From assembly GCA_001414345.1 (NCBI GenBank), contig LLCB01000292.1:1-64000 (forward strand): a stretch of 64,000 nucleotides of DNA, in the 5' to 3' direction. The notes beneath the pieces were generated by a model. It was not told the origin of the DNA, did no database searches, and saw only the letters and a program-made list of their open reading frames with translations. The translations under genes and the position numbers were made by a program. Positions within the stretch are counted from its first letter, which is position 1. Every line of letters starts with the position of its first letter. Below are positions 41,953 to 52,986 of this stretch, piece by piece. Source of the DNA: Hymenoscyphus infarciens. Its lineage: Eukaryota > Ascomycota > Leotiomycetes > Helotiales > Helotiaceae.

Positions 41953-43903
41953 TCACTTCCCAGAGTCTTCCTTCAAACTGACAATACGATTCAGGATAAT
42001 CTTATCATCAGTACTATCTGAATCAATTGCCTACAATTTGTTAGCGCCTCCAACCATAGTTTTCGAAAACAACAACATACCATATACGCAACCCGCATAG
42101 CCTGGAATCTAACAGATTCCAATCCTCCTTTGCCAAGCTCCGATTCACCCGCTGCCTCAGGCCATGGAGCCCGACGTTTCACTTCATCAAAACCAGATTC
42201 TATCACAGCATTGGACCAAATTTCTTCGCTATTCGAGTTGATATCGTTCAGGAAACCGCCCTCGGCATCTTCTGGCTTCTCAGACTTGAAAAGTTGGTTA
42301 TGGATTCGAACCTCGACATTTCTCGATCCCTCTGCAACCCAATGGATGTATGTCTTTGGCTTCTTCCCCTCTTTATCATAAACAGCACGAACTTCTTTAA
42401 CCTTGTCGCCATCTTTGGTAAAAGATACCGCCTTGATGGGATATGGTACCTGAAGAAGTCCGACGGATTTTCCTGGTGCAAGTCGAAAGTAATCTTTGCT
42501 ATCAACCTCTCTGAAATCGCTTCTCTCGATATAGACAGTTTTCGTCATTTTAACCCTGTGGGTTCCCATTGCTGGAATCTTTGGAGAAAATGGAACGTCG
42601 ACTTCAATCTCCTCGGCATCTTCAATCACAACTGGAATAGGATCAAGAACCAACATAAGCCGAGGCACGGTTCGCTCGAGATATCTTCGCACTGTCTGAT
42701 CGAATCGTGCAATTTGAATGTTTGTTGGAGAAGTGGTAACACCAAGCTCGTTAACGAACTCGAGGATTGCCCCTGGAGGAACTCCGCGTCGTTTGATACC
42801 AATCAAAGTATACAGTCTGGGGTCATCCCACGCTCTAACATATTTCTCATTGACCAACTTGGCAATCTTTCGTTTCGAGAGAACAGTTCCAGTGAGGTTC
42901 AATCTTCCATATTCTCTCTGCATTGGCTCGTAGACTTCCAGCTTCTTGTTCAACCATTCATATGATACCCTCGAAAGGATGAACTCCGTTGTACACAGTG
43001 AGTGGGTGATGCCCTCGAAACTATCACAAATACAATGGGTGAAATCGTAGGTTGGATATATCTTCCAGGTATCCCCTGTCCGGTGATGTGTGGCATCCAA
43101 AACTCTGTACGCGGCAAGATCCCACATCTGAGGGTTTCCATCCTCAATGTTTTGCTTCATTCGTAAAAATGCCTCTCTTGGTTTGTATTTGCCATCCCGC
43201 ATTCCACGGAACTCCTCAAGGTTCTTCTCCACAGTCTGATTCGCATGCTCGCATCGAAATCGGGGGCCGTGTGCTTCTCCCCCTCTTTGAGCCTTGATTT
43301 CGGCATCTGTGATATATTTAGCAGAGCTCAATGGCATCGAAAGAGTTACATACCCCCACAATGACACACATAAGCACCCTCCTTCTTGATAAGCTCTTCT
43401 GCCTTTTCATAGAGTTTTCCAAAGTTGTCACTGGAATATGTAATGGCACAAGGTTCGAATCCTAGCCACTTGATCATTTCCTTGATCGCGGTAAAGTACT
43501 TCTCCTCCTCCGCCTCCGGATTCGTATCGTCAAATCGTAGATAACATTTTCCTCCATGGTACTTTGCAAATCCAAAATTGACGGCAATTGCCTTTGCGTG
43601 ACCAATATGGAGGAATCCATTGGGCTCGGGAGGGAATCGTGTGACAACTGGCTTTACTGGACGCTCTTTGTAAACATCGTCTAGAAATCCTTGGGCAAAC
43701 ATATTCATGGGCTCTGCTTTGACTGGTTCCGAGGCCTTCGGAGCGGCTGCTGCTTTTGGGGGTGCTTCTGCCTTTGCTTTTGCTGATGCTGCCTTCTTTG
43801 CGCGTTTGGCCAGTCGTTTCTTTAATTCTCCCTTGGAAACCATTTCCCCCGTCTCCTCATCCAGTTGGAGTTTCGCCACATTCTCTGTAATGGCGTCCGC
43901 CAT
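41953..43903 (-). CDS. Glutaminyl-tRNA synthetase
   Basis: Charges tRNA-Gln with glutamine in the cytosol. Exons 43903-43354, 43306-42081 and 42030-41953 give 617 residues. Introns of 47 and 50 nt have GTATGT donors; the second has a CGCTAACA branch site. The class I signature is [15 protein letters not shown] with HIGH at residues 99-102, and the KMSKS-like loop is VLSKRKIAK. Family blocks such as [32 protein letters not shown] and [13 protein letters not shown] are present. The last exon supplies the C-terminal end [12 protein letters not shown]. The N-terminus is a short Lys/Ala-rich extension in place of the larger appended domain of yeast Gln4. Confidence 0.96.
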
Positions 43904-44216
43904 GATTGATAGATTATCTTTTTTTCTCGGCGTGAGTGTGCTTTGCCGTGTGGAAATTGAAGGGTTGTATCAATGGGGTTGTAGAATTTTGGTGGGGGTG
44001 GTTGATTCTTGGAGTCAGAGATAGGTAACACTTTCTTGGAGGGGCAGTTTTAAAGTGGGTATGACTCAAGCCAGCCCAGCCCTGTCTTGTTTTAGCGCAG
44101 GGCTTACTGTACCTGTAGCTCGGGGGGCTAGTACCCCGCAGTATTTACTTTCCAGCCTGCAATCAACACCAGGAAATCCATCACAGCATCCGTATATGAT
44201 CGGAATCAAAAGAATC
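43904..44216. promoter_or_regulatory. Short divergent promoter between the Gln-tRNA synthetase and macrodomain genes
   Basis: Start codons are 313 bp apart on opposite strands. An in-frame ATG for the macrodomain gene also occurs at 44061, which would shorten the region. No known site is assigned. Confidence 0.45.
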
Positions 44217-45078
44217 ATGTCTACCATTTCAGCCTCCCAGATCCCCTCGGTATCCCTTCTCTACAAAACCAAGAAGCTCATTCCTCCCACTTCAAAACCT
44301 GCCGAGGCCTCACCCGCTCCATCCCAATCCCTCAACGATCGAATCGGCCTCATCCGAGGAGACATCACCACTCTCGCAGTCGATGCTATCGTCAATGCCG
44401 CCAACAACTCGCTGCTAGGTGGAGGTGGAGTTGACGGTGCTATCCACAGAGCTGCTGGACCCGGTCTATTGAAGGAATGCCGAAAGCTGGGAGGTTGCGA
44501 CACAGGTTCCGCCAAAATCACCGACGCCTACGAACTTCCATGCAAGAAAGTCATACATGCTGTTGGTCCAATCTACGATGAGCGTGACGTGGATGAAAGT
44601 GAAAGTCATCTCGCTGGCTGCTATACCACCGGTTTGCAGTTGGCCGTGGAGAATGAGTGCAAAAGCATTGCCTTTAGTGCATTGAGCACTGGTGTCTACG
44701 GTTATCCCAGTGATGATGCTGCTGCTGTTGCTATCCAAGCTGTAAAGGAATTCTTGGAAGGTGAAGACGGTGACAAGTTGGAAAAAGTCATCTTCTGTAC
44801 TTTTGTGCCAAAGGATGTTGCGGCCTACAATGACTGGCTTCCGTAAGTTCTTCTTGTCTTGACGCAAATACTCGAATACTGACATTATCAGTCGATTCTT
44901 CCCTGCCACAGAAAGCGACTTGCCAAAAGAATCGGAAGATGAATGGGAGGAAGTTGAGGGAGGGGAATCGGCAGAGAACGGTCCATCATCCACGAAAGAC
45001 CAAACGACCGAAAAGGTTGATGATGAGCCAGTAGTAGCGGATAACGAGACAGCCGAGGAGCCAGAGAGCAAAAAATGA
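44217..45078 (+). CDS. Macrodomain protein (MacroD-like ADP-ribose hydrolase/binder)
   Basis: Binds ADP-ribose and probably removes it from proteins or from O-acetyl-ADP-ribose. Exons 44217-44842 and 44892-45078 (49-nt intron, GTAAGT...CAG) give 270 residues. The macrodomain spans about residues 40-210, with GDIT (48-51), AIVNAANN (57-64), the phosphate loop LGGGGVDGAIHRAAGP, and STGVYGYP. The second exon adds an acidic, low-complexity tail (EDEWEEVEGGESAENG). ATG 44217 is chosen because it lies just before the conserved part. ATG 44061 would add 52 residues rich in Ser, Pro and Arg that could act as a mitochondrial presequence, so dual targeting is possible. Confidence 0.92.
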
Positions 45079-45545
45079 ATGGACATGGACGAGTAATCGG
45101 GATTTTATTGGCGTATTGGCGTGGGCTGGTAGGTTGAATACCTCCATTCGTTCGGCCTGTACAGCAGGACTTTATACAGAACTTTGGTGGCCCAAAGGAA
45201 CACACAGCAAAGATAGCAATCTAGGGGCGTTTGGAGGCAATCTTGATTCCTGCCTAAGTAATTATAATAAAATGTGCAATTACTTGCATCGACAAATTTC
45301 CTTCTGCGAAGAACTCTGGTCTCAGGGTTGTAAGGTGACTAAGTTTTCTCAACCGTTGTGAGTAATGGTGTAAGACAATTAAGAATAGAAAAGCGCTCTG
45401 TATTATCATAGAGAGAAGTAGAAGTGGCCCATTAAAGCAATATATCATAAATCCAAAAGTTCTCATGTGATGAGATCCTGACCCCACCTGCCTCTTCAAC
45501 CTGTTCGCAAACGCCTAATAAGAATACGACAGACAAACTTCCAAA
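45079..45545. other. Intergenic, 467 bp
   Basis: 3' flank of the macrodomain gene and promoter of the methyltransferase gene. No further feature seen. Confidence 0.4.
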
Positions 45546-47136
45546 ATGCCCAAACTTACCAACATTTATAAAAATGAGGTGGATTTCGCAGCTCTTGCTC
45601 TCCAGGATACTGATTTTGCCAAAGTGTATGTTTTACGAGTTTCCCCTCCCTCGTGCCAATAGAGTCGAGTCGCGATGAACCCCTCACCCTTGATCTGATT
45701 TCAGAGTCTAACATCAATAGATTAAAGTCAAATGGACAAGTCGATTTCAGTAACCCAGACTCGGTCCAACAACTCTCAAAATCTCTTCTAAGGAGAGATT
45801 TCGGGCTGAAGATTTCACTACCACCCGATCGGCTTTGCCCACCTGTGGGTTTCTCCTGGTCCCTCGAAGTTCCGAGTTAAGCTAACTCTCCCAGGTTCCA
45901 AATCGATTGAACTACCTATTATGGATTCAAAATTTGCTCGCGACGACTAGTGACGGCTACGGCGATGATCATGACCCGGAGAGGGAGGTTCTTGGTCTTG
46001 ATATCGGTACTGGTTCAAGTTGCATATATCCTCTATTAGCATGCTCGAAGCTTCCGAAATGGAGGTTTGCCGCCACAGGTAAGTGCTGAATCTGGGGTTA
46101 TTAAGACTATGCTGATGAGCGATAGATATCGACGACAAGAGCATGGAATTCGCAAGACAGAATGTTCAACAAAATGGCCTTGAAAAGAGAATTAAGCTGC
46201 TGAAGACACAGAATAGTGACCCTTTGCTTCCTCTCGATATTATCGGGGTTGAAAAGTAAATAATACATACTTTATTCCGGAGGGTGAAATGCTGATTGTC
46301 ATATAGCATCGGTTTCTCCATGTGCAACCCGCCATTCTATCAATCCAAAGCCGACATGATAGCTTCTGCCTCCGCAAAACAACGCCAGCCATTTACCGCA
46401 TGCACAGGATCAGAGAGCGAGATGGTTACTCCAGGCGGAGAAGTTGAATTTGTTTCTCGTATGATCATGGAGAGTCTTGAACTGCGAGATCGAGTGCAGT
46501 GGTATACCTCCATGCTAGGGATATTCTCCAGCGTAGGAAAACTAATCGAAAAGCTCAAGGAGAATGAAATCGAGAATTACGCTGTGACTGAATTTGTGCA
46601 GGGAAAGAAAACGAGACGATGGGGAATTGCGTGGAGTTTTGAGGATTTGAGACCGAGGATGGATCTTGCGAGAAATGTTGCTACTGGTGCTAATATTACG
46701 AAATCATTGCTACCTTTTCCATCGGAGTATCATATTAGGGTATGTTTTTCTCGGGAGCTTTCCGAAAAAATCGTGCTGATCTTTATAGCTTGGAAGCGGT
46801 GTTGATAACGCAGATGCTGGCCGACAAGTCAATGATATTTTATCAAAGCTACCGATGAAATGGATGTGGAAAGAATCGATTTTGACAGGAATTGGCTTTG
46901 CTCAAAAGGCAGTATGGTCTCGTGCTGCTCGAAGAAATGCTCCTAAATCTGAAGATACAATTATGGATGAGGATGAAGATGAAGCTGCTCTAGGAGTGAA
47001 GATCTATTGCGGAGAGGTGCTTGAGAATGAGACCCAAAAGAGGATTGCTATTAGATGGATTAAGGGAGTTGATGCCGTACTTTTTGAAAGCTTCTGTGGG
47101 ATGTTGAAGAGGAAGCTGGATGAGGTACAGAAATGA
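45546..47136 (+). CDS. METTL16-like RNA N6-adenosine methyltransferase
   Basis: SAM-dependent methyltransferase of the METTL16/RlmF family, which methylates an adenosine in structured RNA such as U6 snRNA. Six exons are proposed: 45546-45625, 45721-45844, 45895-46078, 46126-46255, 46307-46739 and 46789-47136, giving 432 residues. Family blocks: NEVDFAALALQDTDFA at the start, LLRRDFGL, PNRLNYLLWIQNLL, the SAM-binding motif LDIGTGSSCIYPLL (DIGTG 104-108), the catalytic CNPPFY (NPPF 180-183), GGEVEFVSRMI and WYTSMLG. Splicing of exon 4 to 5 creates the NIGFSMCNPPF block. The C-terminal part contains an acidic insert (MDEDEDEAALG) and lacks obvious extra domains. All introns are 47-95 nt. Confidence 0.92.
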
Positions 47137-47823
47137 AGTAAAATCATAGCACTGGCACTACGCGGTAGGTAGCAAACTTGGGGTAATAGACAATAAAACG
47201 CCATCTAATAATTAGCTCTTGTTGTTTTCAAAATCTGGAACAATCTAGACGATTTACCTATCTCATTTACCATTTCGTTAAATCGCGGTAGAAAAATAAA
47301 AACAAGGTGCTTTGATGAAGTTAAGAGTAAGGTCCTCGTGTCTCCACGGCCGCTTTAACAACCCGCGCTCAACTCGTCACCCCACACCTCCCAACATCCC
47401 AACCTCCACAACCTCGGCGGCTCTCTCTTTCTCTCGCCCTCTTCATCTTTCTCCGCCCAGCATTCATTGAATCAGCGTCTTTGTATAACCTCCTCCTACA
47501 GGTCGAGCAGGACTGGCCGTTTCTAATCCTGCGCGTATTCACTTCTCCATCTCGTCGGGGGCACTGCCAACAGCTTCCTTGGTCAATCTCCACTGCCAAC
47601 TTTCAATAGATCGATCTACTTTTCCCCTTTCTTTCGTTTCAGCGCATATCTCGCCAACTCCATTCTCTTCTCTTATTTACCTCTGGTTGCGCAAGTCGAT
47701 CTTCGTCCTTTGATCCAGCTCCAGCCGATCTGCTGAAAGGTTGGCTTGAACTTATCCAGCCTTCCGATCTTGCTAACCTCATAAGAAGACCGATAAGGAA
47801 CACCACCTTGTAATCCTCTCACG
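47137..47823. other. Intergenic region with pyrimidine-rich leader
   Basis: 687 bp. From about 47340 the plus strand is rich in C/T, as in many fungal 5' leaders. Small frames are antisense noise. This is the probable promoter and 5' UTR of the 2EXR gene. Confidence 0.45.
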
Positions 47824-48783
47824 ATGGCGAAGGAAGAGGAACCTCCACATCCCATATTGGTAGAGGTGGTCGAAAATGACGACACCATTCCCTCTACAAA
47901 GAGCCGTACGAAGAGCCGTTCCCTACCAACCCCCAGAAACCCCTTAACCATCGCCCGAGCGCAAAAAACCCTGTCAACAATCTTCAAGAAACCAGCTCCA
48001 ATATTCTCACGCTTCATGGACCTACCGATTGAAATCCGAATGCAAATATGGGAGGAATCATTCGAGTCTCGAGTCCACGAACTACATCCTTGCGCAAAGC
48101 TCTACAATGACCGAATGACCTTCCGATCCAACAGCAGTCAAACACCAGCTATATTTCATGTGTGCAGGGAGTCGAGGATGATTGCTTTGCGGAATTACCA
48201 AATCATGAAGTTTGATCCGGCGAGAGGAGCTTCGGGAAAGGGCATACTTCGATTCTATTTCCATCCTGAGCAGGACACGCTGTTACTCAACAGTCTTATG
48301 GGTTTATTTATGATGTTTGTGCTCCTGGAAGAGGAAGCTGATTATGCTGGCACTATGAAGGGATGGCAGACGGTTGCTTTCGATGCTGAGCGGGCACAAC
48401 TAATCACTCTACTCTCTGGTATCCACGGACACGCACCACAGCCACGAATCAAGGAAGTGTTCCCTTCTCTACAGAGACTCATCATTGCATTCGACTATAC
48501 AAGTAGGGGAAAGACACGTTTCAGAACTTCAGTATGGCCGGGTGAGAATGGCACTACGCTCAAGCAGTTTCCATGGCCAGTTATGGAGTCGACGGAATTT
48601 GACAACATCTTCAATCCTATGAGGGAATATCTTCAGAACGATTTCGAAAAAGGAAGTGTGCCAGAGATTCATGTTGCCAAGGTCAAGAGGAAGACATTCA
48701 TCAGAGGGGATATTCGGTATGTGTTCAGGAAAAGCTGTGCTTTCATTGGAGTTCGACCGAGGGGTATATTCAGACGCATTTGA
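47824..48783 (+). CDS. 2EXR-domain protein
   Basis: Single exon, 319 residues. A disordered N-terminus of about 60 residues is followed by the 2EXR (F-box-like) start FMDLPIEIRMQIWEESF (residues 64-80) and the family's PAIFHVCRESRMIALRNY. These proteins are abundant in filamentous ascomycetes; their biochemical role is not established. The start ATG 47824 has a good context (ACGATGG). The ending FIGVRPRGIFRRI is short and basic. Confidence 0.85.
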   Translation: MAKEEEPPHPILVEVVENDDTIPSTKSRTKSRSLPTPRNPLTIARAQKTLSTIFKKPAPIFSRFMDLPIEIRMQIWEESFESRVHELHPCAKLYNDRMTFRSNSSQTPAIFHVCRESRMIALRNYQIMKFDPARGASGKGILRFYFHPEQDTLLLNSLMGLFMMFVLLEEEADYAGTMKGWQTVAFDAERAQLITLLSGIHGHAPQPRIKEVFPSLQRLIIAFDYTSRGKTRFRTSVWPGENGTTLKQFPWPVMESTEFDNIFNPMREYLQNDFEKGSVPEIHVAKVKRKTFIRGDIRYVFRKSCAFIGVRPRGIFRRI

Positions 48784-49180
48784 GGTGGGGATTGACAGCA
48801 CAGGGCATGGAACTGAAGGGAAAAAGCAATGCACTCATATGGCAGATTTGGCGTTTGGGGGTAGGGGTTAAGGATGGGAATGGGGATTTATTTGAGGAGT
48901 TTTCGGTAATGCCTGGCATGTACTGTACGGAGGATTTGCCTCATTACATATTGGCAGAGTCAGGTTAAATAGCACCTCGCAAGCGTTTTTAACATGGATC
49001 TGATTTGCTATTCATCGTTTGTTCATAAAAATCGTGCTTGCTTTTCCTTCCAGAAGAAAACAATGTGATACTCCTGTTTTCCCAGCAGAAAAGAAGGCAT
49101 TTATGCAATTTCATCAACTCATTTAATCATTGACCACATGGGCCTTCTATTTTCACAACCTCGATGACTTCCCTTTCAAT
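48784..49180. other. Convergent intergenic region
   Basis: 3' flanks of the 2EXR gene (+) and the glycolipid transfer gene (-). No separate feature seen. Confidence 0.4.
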
Positions 49181-50052
49181 CTACCACTTGGCCTCCTTAC
49201 GGTCAAGAAACCCCTTGAGGATGGCAAGCAACTTCTCCAAAGCGGCCAACCAGGTTCTCATCTCCTTCAAGACCTTCTCCTCGTCCTCTCCGAGCTTGAT
49301 GTAGAAGTCCTTTCGGTATGGGCAGGCACTCATGGCGGCGCTGAAGATGGGCTTCACCATGAAGGAGTGGTGGGGTTTGAGGGTTGTGCCGTAGGCGTTT
49401 CGGAAGGAGGCGGAGAGTTCCTCCCCGGCGGTTGCGATGTTTTGGGAGAGGGCGATGGCTGTGAAGTCAAGGGCGCTATATAATAACAAAGTCTTAGTTT
49501 GAACTGCTTTGGATGGAGTATAGGGGGCGGGATAGGAGAGAGGGGGGAAGAAAGGGACTCGTGGCATAGTGGGGCAGGTATGTGTTGTGGAAGAGAGGGG
49601 AAATGCATACCGTACGAGCCATACCAATCCCTCTGTTGCGACGTGTTTCTTTGTTGCTAGCTCGGCGATGACTAGTTCTTGGAGGGTGGTAGAATCAGCT
49701 GGGGAGGCGAGCTGTCTATCGCGGATTTTCTGTCTCTTGTTAGCTCTCCCTTTCATTACACCGGACTATTTGAGGGGTGGGAGTGTTACCTTGACATTTC
49801 CTAGAATGTCATTTTTGACAGGAGTAAATGCCACGGATCCGAGAACATCTGCAAACCCATAATTAGTTCTTGTGGTTATTAGGAAGTGGGAAAGGGAGGA
49901 TTACCAAATAAAGTAGTCAAGGACTCGGAAGCTTCGAGGAACTCGGTGGTGGAAATAGCGTTGTCTTTCTCGCGGTTGACTGGGACGTCGACGTAGGATT
50001 TCTTGAGGGTGTCGAGGAAGGTTCCTCCTGGTGGGTAGGCGTTTGCGGACAT
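49181..50052 (-). CDS. Glycolipid transfer protein (HET-C2/GLTP family)
   Basis: Soluble carrier of glycosphingolipids between membranes. Four exons, 50052-49905, 49848-49790, 49729-49611 and 49475-49181, give 206 residues, the normal family size. The glycolipid head-group site is visible as NDILGNVKK, with D63, N67 and K70 at the D-x3-N-x2-K spacing, plus W106 in EGLVWLVRALDF and the histidine in KPHHSFMVK (H144/H145). The first exon encodes the usual helix with FLEASESLTTLFD. Introns are 56, 60 and 135 nt. In Podospora the orthologue HET-C2 takes part in heterokaryon incompatibility; whether this allele does so cannot be told. Confidence 0.93.
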
Positions 50053-50941
50053 GTTTGTTTATTTGGATTTGCAGTTGTGAGGTTGTTGAATTGGGGAGGT
50101 GTGAGACGAAGGAGCTACACCGTTCAATGAGGGGCATTCAATTGAGGACAGGGGTATGGGATATCGGTCTTGGCGTGATCACGGGTACCCTTTTCTTTGG
50201 AATTGAAACTACCTATATAAATTATGATACAAGGGAGTTGTTTGACCGAGTCTGGAATCATACTTCGTCCCAGACCAAATAAATGTCGGTAGCTTAAAGC
50301 ATCGGAAATATGGCCTGGGACGAAGTAGCATGGCTAGCCGTTCCAGACTCGGTCCAAGGTTGATTTGGCTGGTATAGCGCCCCATTCCCCGTTATCAATT
50401 CCAGTTTTCTTTTCATTCAATTTCCACCTATGCAATGTTCTTCCTAGCAATTGGAGTTCCTGCCGCCCTTTTTATTCATCTTGAACCTCCATCCGCACAC
50501 CCCGCGTGTTGTGGATGTGTTTCTAGATTCGGAGCTGCTCCAATAAAAAGGTTAGAATTAGAAAGCTACCAATTTCCATACAATGCTGAATAATTTCTTA
50601 GAGATGTCTCGTATTGAAGACTGAGACTCTCTGAAGCCTAAGTAGAACAAGTCCGACATACGCAACAACCTTTTGCTTAAAACCCAGAAAGAAAACAAAT
50701 GGTTTGTTTCTGTCGGCAGAACCTATCGAGTCCTCAACAGTTTTTAGAAAGAAGGAAAATCCAAGATGATGGCAGAGAGATTTAATAGGTGCTAAGTCCA
50801 GTTCCACATACTCATTTTCGCATTCATAACATGTCAGGGTGAGAGCTTGGAGTGATATGTCTCCAGAAGTCCTCAAGTATTTCTCCGTCTCCCCACACAA
50901 AGTTGAGAAACGCCATGAGTACCAGACCAGCCACCAAAATC
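50053..50941. other. Intergenic with an inverted repeat
   Basis: About 890 bp, ordinary composition, no gene. The left 150 bp form the promoter of the glycolipid transfer gene. An inverted repeat lies at 50244-50354. Confidence 0.45.
50244..50354. repeat. Inverted repeat, possible fold-back element
   Basis: GACCGAGTCTGGAA...TACTTCGTCCCAGAC (50244-50275) pairs with its complement at 50313-50354 (ending TTCCAGACTCGGTC). The arms are about 30 bp, with a 10-bp asymmetric insert in the right arm and a loop of about 37 nt. It is GC-balanced and not RIP-mutated. Confidence 0.7.
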
Positions 50942-51958
50942 TTAGCGGAAATACAAGTACCTGAGGGAAGTCGGTAAGACATCATATAATGTGGCAGATG
51001 ATTCGCCGTGCCAGCCCAGTAGTGCTTCAGGGGCAAGTTCAGGTGATCTCAACTTTTCCCATGCTCTTAGCGATGGGAAGGAACCAAAAGGGCCCCAAGA
51101 AGAGCTTTTGCCGCCCCCCGCAGAAATATCAAGCACCCCATGAGCTTCATATTCAATGGCCAACTTCAAACTTTCAAGGCTGGAGGAACAAATCGCCAGA
51201 GCATTCCCAAGCGCTTCAAAATCAATCCGAAAGCTTACGTGTTTGCTAGTAGGATCAGCGTATCGAAGGAGAGAAAGATCTAGGTGTCTGAGTCGAGGTA
51301 CTGCAGTGATAAGCTTGCGCAACGTGAGATAGGCATCCTTCAGAATTAGTCGAGTGATAGCGCTAGTAGGTAGCATGGAGTTATTGAGGGGGCTTTCTGG
51401 GCCTTCCTGGATCGTTACTACCACGCTTTCGATCGAGGGATGCTTAAGGGTATGTAGTAGCATTAATTCATTGATACTATCCTGTCCAGGGTAAGGGTTC
51501 TGTCCGAGGAGATCAAAACCAAAATGCAAAAGCGGGGAAGGGAGGGAGTTGCTAAAATTCAGAAGTTCTAGGGTCGGAAACGGAACCCAATCTAGAATAT
51601 ATAAATCTTGAAGGTTGGGCAATTTCTGACGCTGCTGGGCAGCGTGGTGAGATGGATATCTTCCACATGATTGATTAAAATGGAGATGTTTGACATGGCG
51701 AGAGAGCCCTGATGATTCAGTCAGAGATTTGTGTAGAGCACAGAATCTCCTGAGTCCTTCGTCCCCGTCCACGACTAACGGAATGTTTTCGTAGAGTAGA
51801 GGAATCGCACAGCTGTAAATATTGCGCGAAACCAAGCATAGTGCTGCAGACTCTATCTCCCGCATACATTCTCGGAGGCATCTCAATAGTTCCGGGAGGA
51901 GCCAGAAGTTTTGAGAGCTTGACTGAGGCTGACGACGATTCGAAATTGTTGTGGTCAT
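50942..51958 (-). CDS. F-box/LRR-like protein
   Basis: Single exon of 338 residues. The N-terminus resembles a degenerate F-box (LLPELLRCLRECMREIESAALCLVSRNIY...LLYENIPLVV). Leucine-rich segments such as LPNLQDLYILDW and VPRLRHLDLSLL follow. F-box proteins bring substrates to SCF ubiquitin ligases; no substrate can be inferred. The frame ends YLYFR, at a position that could also be near an unrecognised intron, so the C-terminus is uncertain. A second F-box-type gene lies about 6 kb further right. Confidence 0.7.
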   Translation of the reverse strand: MTTTISNRRQPQSSSQNFWLLPELLRCLRECMREIESAALCLVSRNIYSCAIPLLYENIPLVVDGDEGLRRFCALHKSLTESSGLSRHVKHLHFNQSCGRYPSHHAAQQRQKLPNLQDLYILDWVPFPTLELLNFSNSLPSPLLHFGFDLLGQNPYPGQDSINELMLLHTLKHPSIESVVVTIQEGPESPLNNSMLPTSAITRLILKDAYLTLRKLITAVPRLRHLDLSLLRYADPTSKHVSFRIDFEALGNALAICSSSLESLKLAIEYEAHGVLDISAGGGKSSSWGPFGSFPSLRAWEKLRSPELAPEALLGWHGESSATLYDVLPTSLRYLYFR

Positions 51959-52986
51959 TGTTACAGTTCACTGTTCAGTGAACTTCAGTGGAAGAAATTC
52001 CTCGCTTGAGATAACCTCGAGGTAGCCGTGCACGTGCTGCCATGAATCACGTAGCAGGTGGCGAATCACCATTCCCCCCCGCCCTTTTGCAACTTTGCAA
52101 GGCAACGGGTTGTTGACCAAGTCTGTTACTGATGAGCGATCAAGAATGTGTGCCTTTTGATCAATGCGGGATAAAACAGCGATCAAAATGCACACGTCCG
52201 GTGGGCTTACCATATGTGACACGATGTCAGAGAATGCTATTATTCTACAAGGTCTGGAAGAATTGTAAACTGAATTCTTCTAAACGTCGTGGAATGATGA
52301 TAATACACGCCATAACAAGAGGGAACTCCTACGATTCTGTTTAGCTTACTGGTCAATGTTTGGCTTACTCGTATTTGTTTTGGCCCCCAAAATTGATGGT
52401 TGGGTTACCCGTGGAGTAGGTGGTAAGCCAACAAGTAACGAGTAAACCAAGCATCACGATTGGGGGCCAAAAAGGATTTTGTTTACGCGTAACAAAGTTC
52501 AATAATCCCAGTACCAAAATTATACTACAGATATGCAGATGGATTTTTCACGTTGTGGGCATTGCTCTCAGGCACCTATTAAACAGTCTAGGATAATTTT
52601 AGCTATTGTTTGAGAAGGCTAGGAAAAATTAGAAAGTTAGTATAGTAACCTTCTAAATTCCGCTGAAACAATATTCAAAATTGTGCGAGAATACTCGGAT
52701 AATAAGATAGAAGGGTGTCGATCCGGCATTTTATGTTGCTCAAATAATTATACACTCCAAGTTCTACAAACCCAGCGGGAAAATGTTCTCGGGGTGGCTG
52801 TCACTGAGTATTGTGCGTTTTGAGTTTTAATTTCTCGCTCTTTGCATAGACTCTGGAATTTATAGTTTGAATGGTAACACAAAAATTGCTTGAAAAGAGG
52901 CTTCCCCAGAAGAGAAAAACTCCAGGTACAACTCCAGTTTCACATAAAAGCCACCAATATCTCATTCATGTTCTGTATCATAAATT
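51959..52986. other. Intergenic, about 1 kb, containing a palindromic element
   Basis: No gene recognised. The left 200 bp should contain the F-box gene promoter. Contains the inverted-repeat element at 52363-52493. 52600-52760 is AT-leaning. Confidence 0.4.
52363..52493. mobile_element. 131-bp palindromic (fold-back) mini-element
   Basis: The left half contains CTTACTCGTATTTGTTTTGG and CCCCCAA. The right half, read on the minus strand, gives GTTACGCGTAAACAAAATCC and then TTGGCCCCCAA. Similarity continues through TGATGGTTGGGTTACCCGT against TGATGCTTGGTTTACTCGT. Nearly the whole length is thus an imperfect palindrome. It looks like a MITE or a solo fold-back. No target duplication can be fixed. 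Confidence 0.6.
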
